In this document: positions 11,801 to 20,390 of the stretch, piece after piece | Layout: every line of letters starts with the position of its first letter | Position numbering within the stretch: the stretch's first letter is position 1 | From: Pachyseris speciosa | Lineage: Eukaryota; Cnidaria; Anthozoa; Scleractinia; Pachyseridae | Assembly: GCA_016490735.1 (NCBI GenBank) | Contig: JAEMWC010000389.1 | Location: 248,501 to 312,500, forward strand | Reading direction: 5' to 3' | DNA: 64,000 nt | The notes under the pieces: model-generated | Databases searched by the model: none | What the model saw: only the letters and a program-made list of their open reading frames with translations | Told to the model about the DNA's origin: nothing | Position numbers and translations under genes: made by a program

Positions 11801-12689
11801 ATTTCTCTTGTGGGTTCAAGTGTCTGATGTGACACCATCGGAAACATTCATTATCTTCATTTTTAATATTAATCAAACCCTTCGCACTGTTTCTGAGTTC
11901 ATTTGGTAGTTTAATGTATGAGGAGCCTCTCATCGGTTGATATTTCACAACATTAAGATAATGACTGTCAACTGAATCAACAGTCCAACCTGAACCTTCA
12001 GATACCCAAACTGCAATCTTATTCATTATTTGGTCTTTTGACAACTGTAGTGATTCAGTTACTTCCAGATTATTCACAATTGTTTGAGCTACACTGTTGA
12101 AATATGCGGTTTTGTATTCTATTGCTCCGTCAGTCATTTTTGCGAATGTTACCTTTAGCGTTTCAACGAATTTGAGACCTTTAATTTCATTCAACAATTT
12201 TATAATATTATATGCAACAGCCTTTCTTGTGTTTTGCAGTTGCGCAAGCGGGTCTTTGTCATTTTTTATACCGATTTCAAAAGATTTTGTGAAACCTTTC
12301 AAAGCTTTATCAACTTGCTCTATCTTAGTCCTTGGTGCAGGCGTTGGTTTCTGAATCACCTGTTTGGTTCTCGGTGCTGGGATCGGTCTCTTTTTCAATT
12401 GTTCTATTTCTTCCAACCACTTAGCAGGCGGTGCTGGTAATCTTTTTCTTTCGAAGTAATCAACCAATTCTTTCACAGTTGGTCTTTTCATCCTTGGGGC
12501 GGGAATCGGCCTGACAGTCCTAGGTGCAGGAATTGGTCTTGTTCTTGGTTTAGGTACAGGTTTTGTGTCATCAACTATAATAATTTTTGGTTTCTGTTGC
12601 TTCAACAACAACTCGATTAGCTTGGATTTGCTCAATTTTTTGAGACTTTTCTTGTCCATATTACTACTAGTTTCGATAATTTTTTCCAT
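8859..12689 (-). pseudogene. polB: Protein-primed DNA polymerase B, one in-frame stop
   Basis: The enzyme would replicate the element from its ends using a terminal-protein primer. The frame is 1,276 codons with one TAA at 9915-9917, splitting 924 and 348 residues; the frame is otherwise continuous. Domains in order: N-terminal PIPAPRT-type proline repeats (about 40-120), a CMHC...H zinc finger (about 395-415), Exo I YADFEAI, an inserted HNH/endonuclease VII-like CHIC...DHCHITG block, Exo II FHNLRGYDSH, Exo III YLKTDVLLLAD, motif A DANNLYGWAMS, then after the stop motif B LMNNSVFGKT and motif C FTDTDSL. Both pieces lack essential motifs, so the gene is inactive unless the stop is read through or is an assembly error. 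Confidence 0.9.
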
Positions 12690-12794
12690 TTATGATATAT
12701 CTATAGTTATTATTTCTTTAAAACATTTCCGTCTGTTTTTTAAATATGGTTGAGAATTCAATTGATCCAATTACTGGATCCTTTTGAATTGTAA

Positions 12795-12992
12795 TTATTG
12801 AAGAATATTTTTTTGATGTTTTTTTGTTTTAATATGACAAGATTTGCCTGCCATTGTGTAGTTACGTCCTGTCTTACATATGTTACAGAACCATTCTTTA
12901 TTTAGCATATAGGTAGTCTTGTGTTTTTTTCTTTCCTCATCACTGAGAACTCTAGGCCTTCCCCGACCTCTCTTAACATTTTGATTCTCCAT
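12795..12992 (-). CDS. Small basic zinc-finger protein with AT-hook
   Basis: 65 residues. An AT-hook-like KRGRGRPRV at 8-16 is followed by one zinc-finger-like module, CNIC (36-39) and HIKTKKH (53-59). It lies just upstream of the polymerase and probably binds DNA. The start is the ATG in the TATATG context seen before many genes of this element. Confidence 0.6.
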   Translation of the reverse strand: MENQNVKRGRGRPRVLSDEERKKHKTTYMLNKEWFCNICKTGRNYTMAGKSCHIKTKKHQKNILQ

Positions 12993-13029
12993 ATAATATA
13001 CTACTATATTTATTTTTAAATATTTTACA

Positions 13030-13809
13030 TTATTTTTCTCTTCTTGACAAGTATTTTATACTCTCCTCCATATGCTTAGTTATTTCGTGGATTAAGTCTT
13101 CGAAACTATTGCTCATGATGTATTTACAAATGTTTTTTTCATACATCTGCTTCATGATTTTTTGTTTATCCGACACTTGGTACACACCAGTAGGGCTTTT
13201 AAATTCAAGACATAGAGCATTGTATTTTTCAGTTGGATTCATCAGCATTAAATCACATTGTCCAGCCATATATCCTTTATTATAACTTTTGATTCTCATG
13301 TTTGGGCTTATTTGATTTTCACCTAATCCGGGAATAATTAATGCGTCTTCATATTTCTTTCTGATGAATGAAACAATCTTATAATGCAAATCATTTTCAC
13401 TTTCAATCATCAGCATGTTATTGCTTCTGTCATTGAACTGCTTGTGATATATTCGTTTTCTGACTAATGGTAAAACCTTTTTAGTAACCCAATGTTTAAT
13501 TTCTTTGGCTTCTTGTTTTTTGGATGAGAATAAAAGTGAATGAAATCCTGTTTCATTTATAAAAAAACATTTGAAAGTTTTTTCGATTGCATCAGCGAAA
13601 ATTGACTTTGTTTTGGAATTTATGGACAGTTTGAAGTCCAATAAGATTTTATCTTCAGAATCAACATGATCTCTGATTGCTTTTTGTGGATTTTTATAGT
13701 TGAGAATATTGGCAATGTCTCTACCTCTGAACCAAATCTCATTGTTGTCATCAACATAACAGTCTATTGATGCATCTAATTCTTTGTTATCGTAGGAATA
13801 TTTTTGCAT
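13030..13809 (-). CDS. BRO-N domain protein with PD-(D/E)XK-like nuclease domain
   Basis: 259 residues. The N-terminal part (about 1-110) looks like a BRO-N DNA-binding domain of large DNA viruses and phages: WFRGRDIANILNYKNPQKAI, then HVDSEDKI, and a later NETGFHSLLFSSKK. The C-terminal part (about 125-240) has GLGE, then GYMAGQCDLMLMNP and LCLEFKSPTG...S..Q, matching the D...ExK layout of VRR-NUC-type nucleases. It could process replication or integration intermediates. Family assignment is from motifs only. Confidence 0.65.
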   Translation of the reverse strand: MQKYSYDNKELDASIDCYVDDNNEIWFRGRDIANILNYKNPQKAIRDHVDSEDKILLDFKLSINSKTKSIFADAIEKTFKCFFINETGFHSLLFSSKKQEAKEIKHWVTKKVLPLVRKRIYHKQFNDRSNNMLMIESENDLHYKIVSFIRKKYEDALIIPGLGENQISPNMRIKSYNKGYMAGQCDLMLMNPTEKYNALCLEFKSPTGVYQVSDKQKIMKQMYEKNICKYIMSNSFEDLIHEITKHMEESIKYLSRREK

Positions 13810-13954
13810 TTGTATATTATAATAATTTATTTTTAATTCATTTTCGACCTGTGTTTTTAAATATAGTCAGGAATAATAATATTCTTGGCTACATAATAGC
13901 AAATAACAGATATACTGTAGGTCTCCTTTACATATATGTTAGATAATTTTCTCT

Positions 13955-14916
13955 TTATAATATGTCTTTTAAATCCTTGAACGGTATCCAACTGTTGAAG
14001 TCATCACTATATCCCTTCCACTTCACCAAAGCTTGTTTCTTCTTGTAATCTCTGCGAATGACTTTATCAATACGGAATACATCCTGTCTGGCTTTCAATA
14101 ATTCAGCTTCATAAAAACTCCCTTCAATATCTTCTCCTCTAAGATCTTTTAGTTTGTAAGTGATTGGATTAGTGTATTGGATTTTATCAACTGTAAACAC
14201 TTCTTCAGTCCAATTTGGTGTATAGCCCTTGTCGAACACATTCCGTTTATACTTGGATATTCGGACCTTATCACCTATTTTAAATTTTGGTTTCTGTTTT
14301 AATGGCTCCATATCACCATACAAATTGAAGTAAACAGTTCCTTCATTCCTCTTATCAGATGCTTCAACGGGTGTCATCTTTGTGCTTAAATGTTTTGTGT
14401 TGTTGTACTGTTTCACTAATTTTGGTAACATGTCTAAATACTGTGTATTACCTTGAACAGTGAACTGCTTCCACATTTTGGACTTCATTGTCCTATTCCA
14501 TCTTTCAACTACTGATGACTTCTCTTCATTCTCAGTTGAGTACATCTGTACACTATGTTTCTCTAGCAAGTCCTTCAAGTGTTTGTTGTAAAACTCTTTT
14601 CCCTTGTCAACCCATAAATACTGTGGTTTTCTGCCTTCCTTGAATATTGTTTTGAATGCTTCAGTGACAGATTCACCTTTCTTATCCTTCAATGGGACAA
14701 TCCAACCATATTTGCTGAAGACATCAATAACCATAAGAAGATATCGATAACCTTTATTCCATTTACTGAACTGTTGCATTTCAACTAGATCACTTGCCCA
14801 TATTTCATCAATTTTATTTACAATCACACGCCGCCGAGTGAAATTTCGTTTTATGGGTGCATGTAATTCATCAGCTAGTTTTTCTTGCCAGTTTTCTTCA
14901 CTCGACGGCTTTTTCC
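13955..14916 (-). CDS. int: Retrovirus-like integrase with C-terminal chromodomain; no ATG at its start
   Basis: DDE integrase that would insert the element DNA and create the 6-bp duplication. Catalytic residues: D in IWASDLVEM, D in YLWVDKGKEF, E in SSVVERWNR. An SH3-like region (KFKIGDKVRISK) and a chromodomain (about RIDKVIRRDYKKKQ to WKGYSDDFNSWIP) follow. Conserved N-terminal sequence (WQEKLADELH, TRRRVIVN) lies upstream of any in-frame ATG; the frame is open to 14953 but has no ATG there. It overlaps the PLA2 frame in the -1 register, and a slippery site with a stem lies in the overlap, so translation by frameshifting is proposed. A lost start codon is the alternative. Confidence 0.88.
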
Positions 14917-14923
14917 GTTTTTT
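14830..14923 (-). promoter_or_regulatory. Candidate -1 ribosomal frameshift signal, PLA2 to integrase
   Basis: In the PLA2 frame the codons read TC-A AAA AAC, an exact X XXY YYZ heptamer AAAAAAC (14917-14923). After a 7-nt spacer (GGAAAAA), GCCGTCGAGTGAA (14897-14909) pairs with TTCACTCGGCGGC (14830-14842): 13 bp with one G-U, extendable by another G-U, enclosing 54 nt. A -1 shift here moves translation from the PLA2 frame, which ends 42 nt later, into the integrase frame. Spacer length and stem strength match known retroviral and coronaviral signals. Confidence 0.6.
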
Positions 14924-15578
14924 GAAACACCAAGACCTAATTTCTGTTTTTTGTCAATTAAGAATCTGGCTGTTTGCCCCCATTTTGGCATTTCACCATA
15001 AGGAATGGCATCAAGAGAATTGATCATTGTTCTATCACAATCACCTTTATTCTTTCCCATATCATAACAAATATCATGGTAAGCTGCTATTTCATCTACT
15101 TTATTATATGGTTGGACATTCCATTTTAATACCTCTCCAGTCAATGGATCATATTCCAGTTGTTCATCCAATGGATTATAAGGGCCCATATATTTATACT
15201 TACTTGGAGTCCAACCTGCTTTTGGTTTAGGAAGCTTGCCAATAACCTTATGAATATCAATAGCACCACCGCGAGTATAATCAATGCCTTTAATATCTGT
15301 TTTATGGGTTTGTCTCTTATCAGAGCGTTTGGGTCGTATTTTTGTACTTAAATCAAATAATGCTTGTTTTCCAACTGAACTAATAGCAGGCTTTGCTAGG
15401 GAAAGTCCTTTGTCAATTAAATACTGTTGATTTTTTGGATTTCTGAGAGCTTCTGAAGCGTAATATCTTCCAGCTTGCAATGCCTTTTTACCAATCATTG
15501 GAGCCGCATGACCAAGCAAATCTAATCCAGTTGTTAATAATGTTGATCCTATGCCCGCCCCTTCAGACGGGCTAATTA
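14875..15578 (-). CDS. PLA2-domain minor capsid-type protein
   Basis: The core resembles the parvovirus-type phospholipase A2 domain: a calcium-loop-like GPYNPLDEQ, then AAYHDICYDMG with the His-Asp pair. A DIHKVIGKLPKPKAGW segment precedes it and a Lys/Arg-rich tail ends it. Such proteins help incoming particles cross membranes. The frame is open from 15600 without an ATG until 15498, so it starts either at 15498 or, more interestingly, by -1 frameshifting from the DUF5679-like gene. Its 3' end overlaps the integrase frame. Confidence 0.75.
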
Positions 15579-15585
15579 GTTTCCC
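15553..15585 (-). promoter_or_regulatory. Candidate -1 ribosomal frameshift signal, DUF5679-like gene to PLA2
   Basis: The last sense codons of the small upstream gene form G GGA AAC (15579-15585), a canonical slippery heptamer, directly before the TAA stop. Six nucleotides downstream, 15553-15572 folds into a GC-rich hairpin: GCCCGUCU pairs with GGGGCGGGC, 7-8 bp with a 4-nt loop. The hairpin is strikingly GC-rich for this AT-rich element. A -1 shift enters the PLA2 frame. Confidence 0.55.
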
Positions 15586-15731
15586 CGATTTCTGACAAAT
15601 TTAGTCTTTGTGATTCCACACTCAGCACAAGTGCATTTCATCTTAGTTCGACCATTTTTCGTCTTCTGATATCTTTCACTTCCTGGGACACATTCAGTGA
15701 CTTTCTTCTGTTTGACACAATAAGACTTCAT
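15576..15731 (-). CDS. Small cysteine-rich DUF5679-like protein
   Basis: 51 residues starting MKSYCVKQKKVTE. The pattern YCVK...KTKNGRTKMKC.C..CG.TKTKF resembles the DUF5679 zinc-ribbon family, with the first of the usual two N-terminal cysteine positions changed (CVKQ). Relatives are common in viruses and elements with adenovirus-like gene sets, sometimes next to virion proteins. The stop lies immediately after the slippery GGGAAAC. Confidence 0.6.
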   Translation of the reverse strand: MKSYCVKQKKVTECVPGSERYQKTKNGRTKMKCTCAECGITKTKFVRNRGN

Positions 15732-15742
15732 ATACCAATAGG

Positions 15743-16306
15743 TTAGATATTTTCGAAGTAATCTATAATGAATCTGTGATTGACACTCACATCTGCTGGA
15801 TTGAATTTGGAATTGTGTATTGTATCCAGAATAGATCTGCCTTTTTGTCTCTCAAGAAGATAGTACAAACACCAATATCCACACAAGACTGAATCCCTTT
15901 CTTGTATCTCATCACCAGAGTATTCAAGTTGTTTACCGCTTGTCAACATATATATTTGAACTTCTGTCGGCATCATCAAACCGAAAGAGTCGAAGTATTC
16001 ACAGTATTTATTATTTTTGAAATTCCTATAACATACCCAGTGAGTACCAGGTCCAATCTGACTGTCGAGATTGACTATTCCACATTCATTGTTTCTCATC
16101 AGGTTTGGCAGATTGTCTCTTGAAAATACTCCTCTAAAATGTTTTATTCCAAGTTTTTTAACCCAATTGATTAAATCAAAGTTGGATAAGGGTTTATTTA
16201 CAAAATGGTTCCTAGTATGTGGATTGAATTGAATGGACTGTTTTTGCCTAGTAGAAGTCCTTTTCCTTTGGTTTTTCTTTTTTTTTTCATTCCCATGCCT
16301 ATTGGG
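15743..16306 (-). CDS. pro: Adenain-type (Ulp1-fold) cysteine protease; start unclear
   Basis: Maturation protease of capsid and core proteins. Catalytic His in GPGTHWVCY, Asp in EYFDSFG, Gln in EIQERD and Cys in LCGYWCLYYL are all present. Conserved N-terminal sequence (PLSNFDLINWVKKLG, HFRGVFSRDNLP) begins near 16192, upstream of the first in-frame ATG (16099), so an N-terminally truncated start is unlikely to be right. The frame is open to 16306 without ATG and overlaps the preceding core-protein gene in the -1 register. A third frameshift fusion or a decayed start codon could explain this. Confidence 0.85.
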   Translation of the reverse strand, partial: PNRHGNEKKKKNQRKRTSTRQKQSIQFNPHTRNHFVNKPLSNFDLINWVKKLGIKHFRGVFSRDNLPNLMRNNECGIVNLDSQIGPGTHWVCYRNFKNNKYCEYFDSFGLMMPTEVQIYMLTSGKQLEYSGDEIQERDSVLCGYWCLYYLLERQKGRSILDTIHNSKFNPADVSVNHRFIIDYFENI

Positions 16307-17061
16307 TTATCCCATGTACCAAAAACAGGAGGGGATTGCCATGGAATCATAGCATGTTTTCCACCACTTTTATTTTTATTTATTGCAATGGAATCTGGAA
16401 CATGAACTGGTAATGACCGTCTTGGACGGCTGCTTTCAACATGCAAACCTTTTCCAGTTAATTTTCTAATTGCTTCTATGGCCAAAGGAATTCCAATACT
16501 GGCGAGTATTGTTCCAATACCCTTTCCAGTCTGCGCTTTTGTTGGTTTGATAACAACGTCTCCACCATACTGCATTTTTTGAATAATATCTGCCATCTGT
16601 CTCGTATTCAATAAATTTCCTACATTCAATAATTGGGATAAATTGGCATTAGGAATAAGAAATCCTCCACTTTGTTTCTTCCCAAATAGTTTATCAACAC
16701 CGAGACTTGCTAATGAAGACAGAGCACCAGTAGCCAATGCTGGAGCCGCTTTAGCTACTGCTTTACCTGCATAAGGCAATAGTCTTGTTCCAAGTGAAAA
16801 AAGACTGGACCAAAGAGAACCTCCTTCTACAACAGCTTTTCTGATTTGATTTTTTGATATCTTAATGTCTGAACCTTTTCCTGATCTATTTGATTTGATC
16901 AGTTTATTGATTTGTCTCTTAGTCAACATTAGTTGATCATTTCCAGACAATTCACTATGCGTCAACCTTATTGTTACAGGTGAATTTGTTGCATAAGCTT
17001 TTGCTAGCTTTTGTTTCTGACCTTGTGAAAGTGTCACTCCATGAGGATGATAAGTAGTCAT
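16198..17061 (-). CDS. pX-like virion core or minor capsid protein
   Basis: 287 residues. It opens with MTTYHPHGVTLSQGQKQKLA, a conserved start in Polinton and adintovirus virion proteins, then RLTHSEL, a Gly/Ala-rich hydrophobic centre (about 80-120), a second hydrophobic region and a basic KKKRKTKGKG tract before the C-terminal NSPFNSIHILG. It probably sits inside the particle and binds DNA. It precedes the protease. The ten-A run at 16278-16287 lies in the region overlapping the protease frame. Confidence 0.65.
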   Translation of the reverse strand: MTTYHPHGVTLSQGQKQKLAKAYATNSPVTIRLTHSELSGNDQLMLTKRQINKLIKSNRSGKGSDIKISKNQIRKAVVEGGSLWSSLFSLGTRLLPYAGKAVAKAAPALATGALSSLASLGVDKLFGKKQSGGFLIPNANLSQLLNVGNLLNTRQMADIIQKMQYGGDVVIKPTKAQTGKGIGTILASIGIPLAIEAIRKLTGKGLHVESSRPRRSLPVHVPDSIAINKNKSGGKHAMIPWQSPPVFGTWDNPIGMGMKKKRKTKGKGLLLGKNSPFNSIHILGTIL

Positions 17062-17157
17062 ATAATATATGTTTATACTAAATTGTATTTAATACAAACA
17101 ATCATTTAATTTGATTATTTAATTTATTTATTTTATTCATTTAATTTATTATTTAAT

Positions 17158-18439
17158 TTACATTGATCTCAGAATTAATTTTCCATCAGTCTTTCTCATC
17201 TCAATATCCTGCTCATAGAGGACCAGTGCATACACACTGTAATCAGCATTTGTTGCAGCACTCAAAGTGTATTTGAAAGTCAGTTTTGTCATTCCATCTT
17301 TGATATCCTGTTTCTGTTTCGTCAAATCAAAATAAATGAAAGGGAATATTGTACCGAAGTTGCCCCTGTTAAGAAGGGTACTTTCACTGAAATCATTTAC
17401 AGCTTGAACATATTTCAAAACATCTCTAAATACTCTTGTTGGTCTGTTGATGGTTTATAATGCACCTCTGGATAATCATTACCATTGCCAACCTCAAGAT
17501 AACAATCAGTCAAAGTTCGGTTATTTGCAACTGAGAATGTGTTATAGAGAAATTTATTGGCTGTCTGAGACGAATCATTGGCATCATTGATGATGAATAC
17601 AAAAACATGCCTGGGTTTGTTTATTCCTGTGGAAATACGGAAATTGGCAGTCTGTTGTCTTGTTGAATTGCCTCTCTCAACCATTTCTCTCATGTAAGTC
17701 CATTTTCTGTTGTCAAGATACTTGCTCATGTATAAAGACTTTCCCGCAGAATTGAAAACAATGCGAGGAATAATTAGCTGGAATTTAGTTAGTACCACAC
17801 GACATTCATCAGTAGCTTGCCAAATCAAATTGTCATCACTCTCAAGTGTCAAGTTAACCTCCAATTTAGAGTTAGGCATGAGTTCATCCCAAAAGCTCTT
17901 GAAAAAACCGTATCTGTTCAATGCTATCTCTGCATTTATTTCACCACCATCATTAAGCAAAGCTTTACGATCTGAGAATCCTTTGTTATAAGCAGCTTGT
18001 GCACTCTGTTTTCAGCACCTCTGCTGGTGTCAAGATAGAAGAACTCATTGGTTCCCTGACTTACAGCATAACCCTGTGAATACTCAAGCAAGGACTTTAT
18101 ATTTGTGGCTTGGTTAGCGTCTCGGCATTCATAAACATCAAGGCCATTCATTTTTACATTAATGGTGTTAATAAGAGCGTGAACTGAATTAACAATACCA
18201 TTTCGATCTGCAGCAGCAATGTCAGCTCCATCTGCAAGCTTATTTTCTTTGAAAATAACATTGAAACGGGCATTATACCAGTCAAATGGTGTTGTCTCTC
18301 CACTGTTATCAACAACGAAACGGTAACCTGTTTTCCTCTGATGAGCATTGTTTGCTACTACAGTATTAAGTGCTGTCTCTAGTTCGAACACTACATCTTC
18401 ATATCTTTCGATATATTTTGAGTCACGATAGTTTGACAT
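17158..18439 (-). pseudogene. mcp: Major capsid protein (double jelly-roll type), two frameshifts
   Basis: Three successive frames (17936-18439, 17415-17960, 17158-17418) together give about 430 residues, near the size of Polinton major capsid proteins. Recognisable stretches include GYRFVVDNSG, FFYLDTSRG, NDGGEINAEIALNRYGFF and KYVQAVNDF. The breaks lie near 18005-18015 (short A run) and near 17440 (CC). Each needs a one-base change. Neither has a slippery heptamer or a stem, so they look like mutations or assembly errors. As written no full-length capsid protein can be made. Confidence 0.7.
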
Positions 18440-18461
18440 ATATTATTGTGTTAGATAAAAG

Positions 18462-18705
18462 TTATTTGATTTTACGAGGTCTGCCTCTCTTTCTTTTGAT
18501 TAAACCACCAGTCTGGCTCACACTCTCAGTTCCACTCTTGTTTCCACTTTTTCTCTTTTTCAAAAGTTCTATGATTTTGTCACCAGCTTTTTTGCCAGCA
18601 TGTTCACCAATTGTTGTGGCTGCTTTTTTTCCAGCTGTTTTGATAATGTCAGTCATGACACCTTCACCATGTTGTTCATATTTTTTTAAACTCAAACCGT
18701 TTCAT
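18462..18705 (-). pseudogene. Small basic AT-hook core protein, frameshift near start
   Basis: About 80 residues, Lys/Arg-rich, ending in an AT-hook KRGRPRKIK, with an alanine/glycine-rich helix (KTAGKKAATTIGEHAGKKAG). It resembles core proteins that condense the genome. The only plausible ATG (18705, in TATATG context) is out of frame with the body because of the seven-A run at 18681-18687, which looks like a one-base change. It lies between the capsid and penton genes. Confidence 0.55.
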
Positions 18706-18759
18706 ATACTATTAGGTTTTATAATTCTGTCCCTCTCAAGAATAACTCAATATACCAAT

Positions 18760-19503
18760 CTATCCATTTAAATCAACTGGCTGTCTAGAAGAATCAGTGA
18801 CATAAAAGCGTATTGAGCTGATTGTATGTGTTGAGACAGGATTCCATGAAAGAAAACGAGGTTTGTAAGTGAAAGGTAAACTTCTGACGAGATCTGTGAC
18901 TGGAATAACAGCGATTGTATTTGTACTATTGCCATCAACAATGCTATCTATCATATTATCACAATTAATATAAATTTCATCCACTCCTCTTGTAATATCA
19001 GGTAGATTTGTTCCATATTCTGTGGCTGAAACTAATTTTGAATCGAAACCGATAAGTTTTCTGAAATCAAGATTTCTCAGATCCACTCGATAGTTTTCAT
19101 CAAGTTCAATCAAAATGCGATATGTTGACAAAACGAAATACATGTTAATACCATACTTGAATTTTGATTTGTCTGTTTCAGATGGATTCAGTACATGGCT
19201 ACTTTTACTCATATACTCATGAATGTAACTATTGATATCGTCGTATGAATACATCCCGTCAACGAATGTTATTGTTTCCCAGTTCACACCTTTGTCATAG
19301 CTGTATTTCATTTGATTATTTTCAAAAATATCTCTGATATTGTACCAACTGTATGTCATATTGATAACATTCACAGCCATTTCATATTTCAAATCATTCG
19401 TTAATTTAAGAGGTGTATTGAATCTTTTTTCAAAATCATGACTCTTACTAACAGCAATTTTGTCTCTGTTTTTACTGTTGAATCGTAATGAAATTTCTGT
19501 CAT
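18760..19503 (-). CDS. Penton-like minor capsid protein
   Basis: 247 residues, intact, beginning MTEISLRFNSKNRD and rich in predicted beta strands (EMAVNVINMTYSWYNI, RILIELDENYRVDL, ISSIRFYVTDSS). Its size, beta-rich character and place between the coiled-coil gene and the capsid gene match the single jelly-roll minor capsid (penton) protein of Polintons. No catalytic motif is expected. Confidence 0.55.
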   Translation of the reverse strand: MTEISLRFNSKNRDKIAVSKSHDFEKRFNTPLKLTNDLKYEMAVNVINMTYSWYNIRDIFENNQMKYSYDKGVNWETITFVDGMYSYDDINSYIHEYMSKSSHVLNPSETDKSKFKYGINMYFVLSTYRILIELDENYRVDLRNLDFRKLIGFDSKLVSATEYGTNLPDITRGVDEIYINCDNMIDSIVDGNSTNTIAVIPVTDLVRSLPFTYKPRFLSWNPVSTHTISSIRFYVTDSSRQPVDLNG

Positions 19504-19509
19504 ATACTT

Positions 19510-20360
19510 TTACATTAGATATTTCATCATTATTTTATTCAACTCACCGGTTTTCAGGATTCCCAGTCTGTTCAATGTATGCAATATTTTTGTGAATTCA
19601 TTTTGAACATTTTTGCTGTTGTTGCCGGCTGAAATAGATCCACCAAGCAACTGCAGTCTTGAAAGCATGTCACCCAAAAATGCATCCCTTGAACCCATTG
19701 CACCTCTTCTCCTTCCCATGCCTGAACCAACAGTTTGTGCACCTTCCTCAATGGCATTGATTCTTTTTCGGTACTTTTGCAGTAATTTGATCCTTTGAGT
19801 CAATTGATATATCGTTTCTTTATTTTTATCCCTATTTGTTTTGGTTGTTGATAGATGAGCTTTTTGTCTTCCAATATCTTTGGTTATTTCACCAATATTT
19901 CTGTTATACTCATTGATGTCGATTGTACCATCCATTATCCTATTTAAAATTATTGATGGAGGAGACAATTCATATTCCTGTAATACCTTAGTCTCATCAG
20001 ATGAAAAACCTTTATCAAGATTTCAGTCATCATTTTAGGTTTGTAATCAATTGGTAATGTTGTTTTCACAGGTACTGAATCAGGTAACGTGTTTAATAGC
20101 ATAAGATCTTCAAAACCGGATGTCAAGGCTTTTTGATTCTTTTTCAACTGTTCAATAACTTCATCCTGTTTTTTGTCAACACTTTCTTTCACACTCTTCT
20201 GGACATCAATAGAGGGTTTCAGTAATTCTGATGTTGTATCATATGCATCCTGTTTTCTATTTTCATAAGTCTTGATAACCTCACGAACTTCTCTAGTTTT
20301 ATTTCCAGCTTCAATTCCACTTTTAAGAAGCCTTTTCATACGTTCTATATCCATATACAA
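19510..20360 (-). pseudogene. Coiled-coil structural protein, one frameshift
   Basis: Two frames (19950-20360 and 19510-19968) overlap and appear to be one protein of about 280 residues. The first part is charged and helical (KSVKESVDKKQDEVIEQLKKNQ); the second has DINEYNRNIGEITKDIG and a Gly/Arg stretch GSGMGRRRGAMGSRD. The break lies near 20020 in a short A run. It is the first leftward gene from the divergent promoter shared with the ATPase. Function unknown; a virion structural role is inferred from position. Confidence 0.5.
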
Positions 20361-20390
20361 TTGTGTTAGACTAATCTAAACTATTAACAT
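20361..20390. promoter_or_regulatory. Divergent promoter between coiled-coil gene and ATPase
   Basis: Only 30 bp separate the two start codons. Leftward, CTAACACAATTGTATATG resembles the leader of the capsid gene (CTAACACAATAATATATG); other leaders share TATATG (for example CTAATGTAAAAGTATATG before the penton gene). Rightward, the sequence reads CTAAACTATTAACATATG. A shared initiator-type promoter overlapping the start codon is inferred. Confidence 0.4.

Noticed and set aside
17415..18020. Capsid gene breaks as further programmed frameshifts
   Set aside because: No in-phase slippery heptamer and no stem at either break; a capsid protein is not expected to be made at low frameshift frequency.
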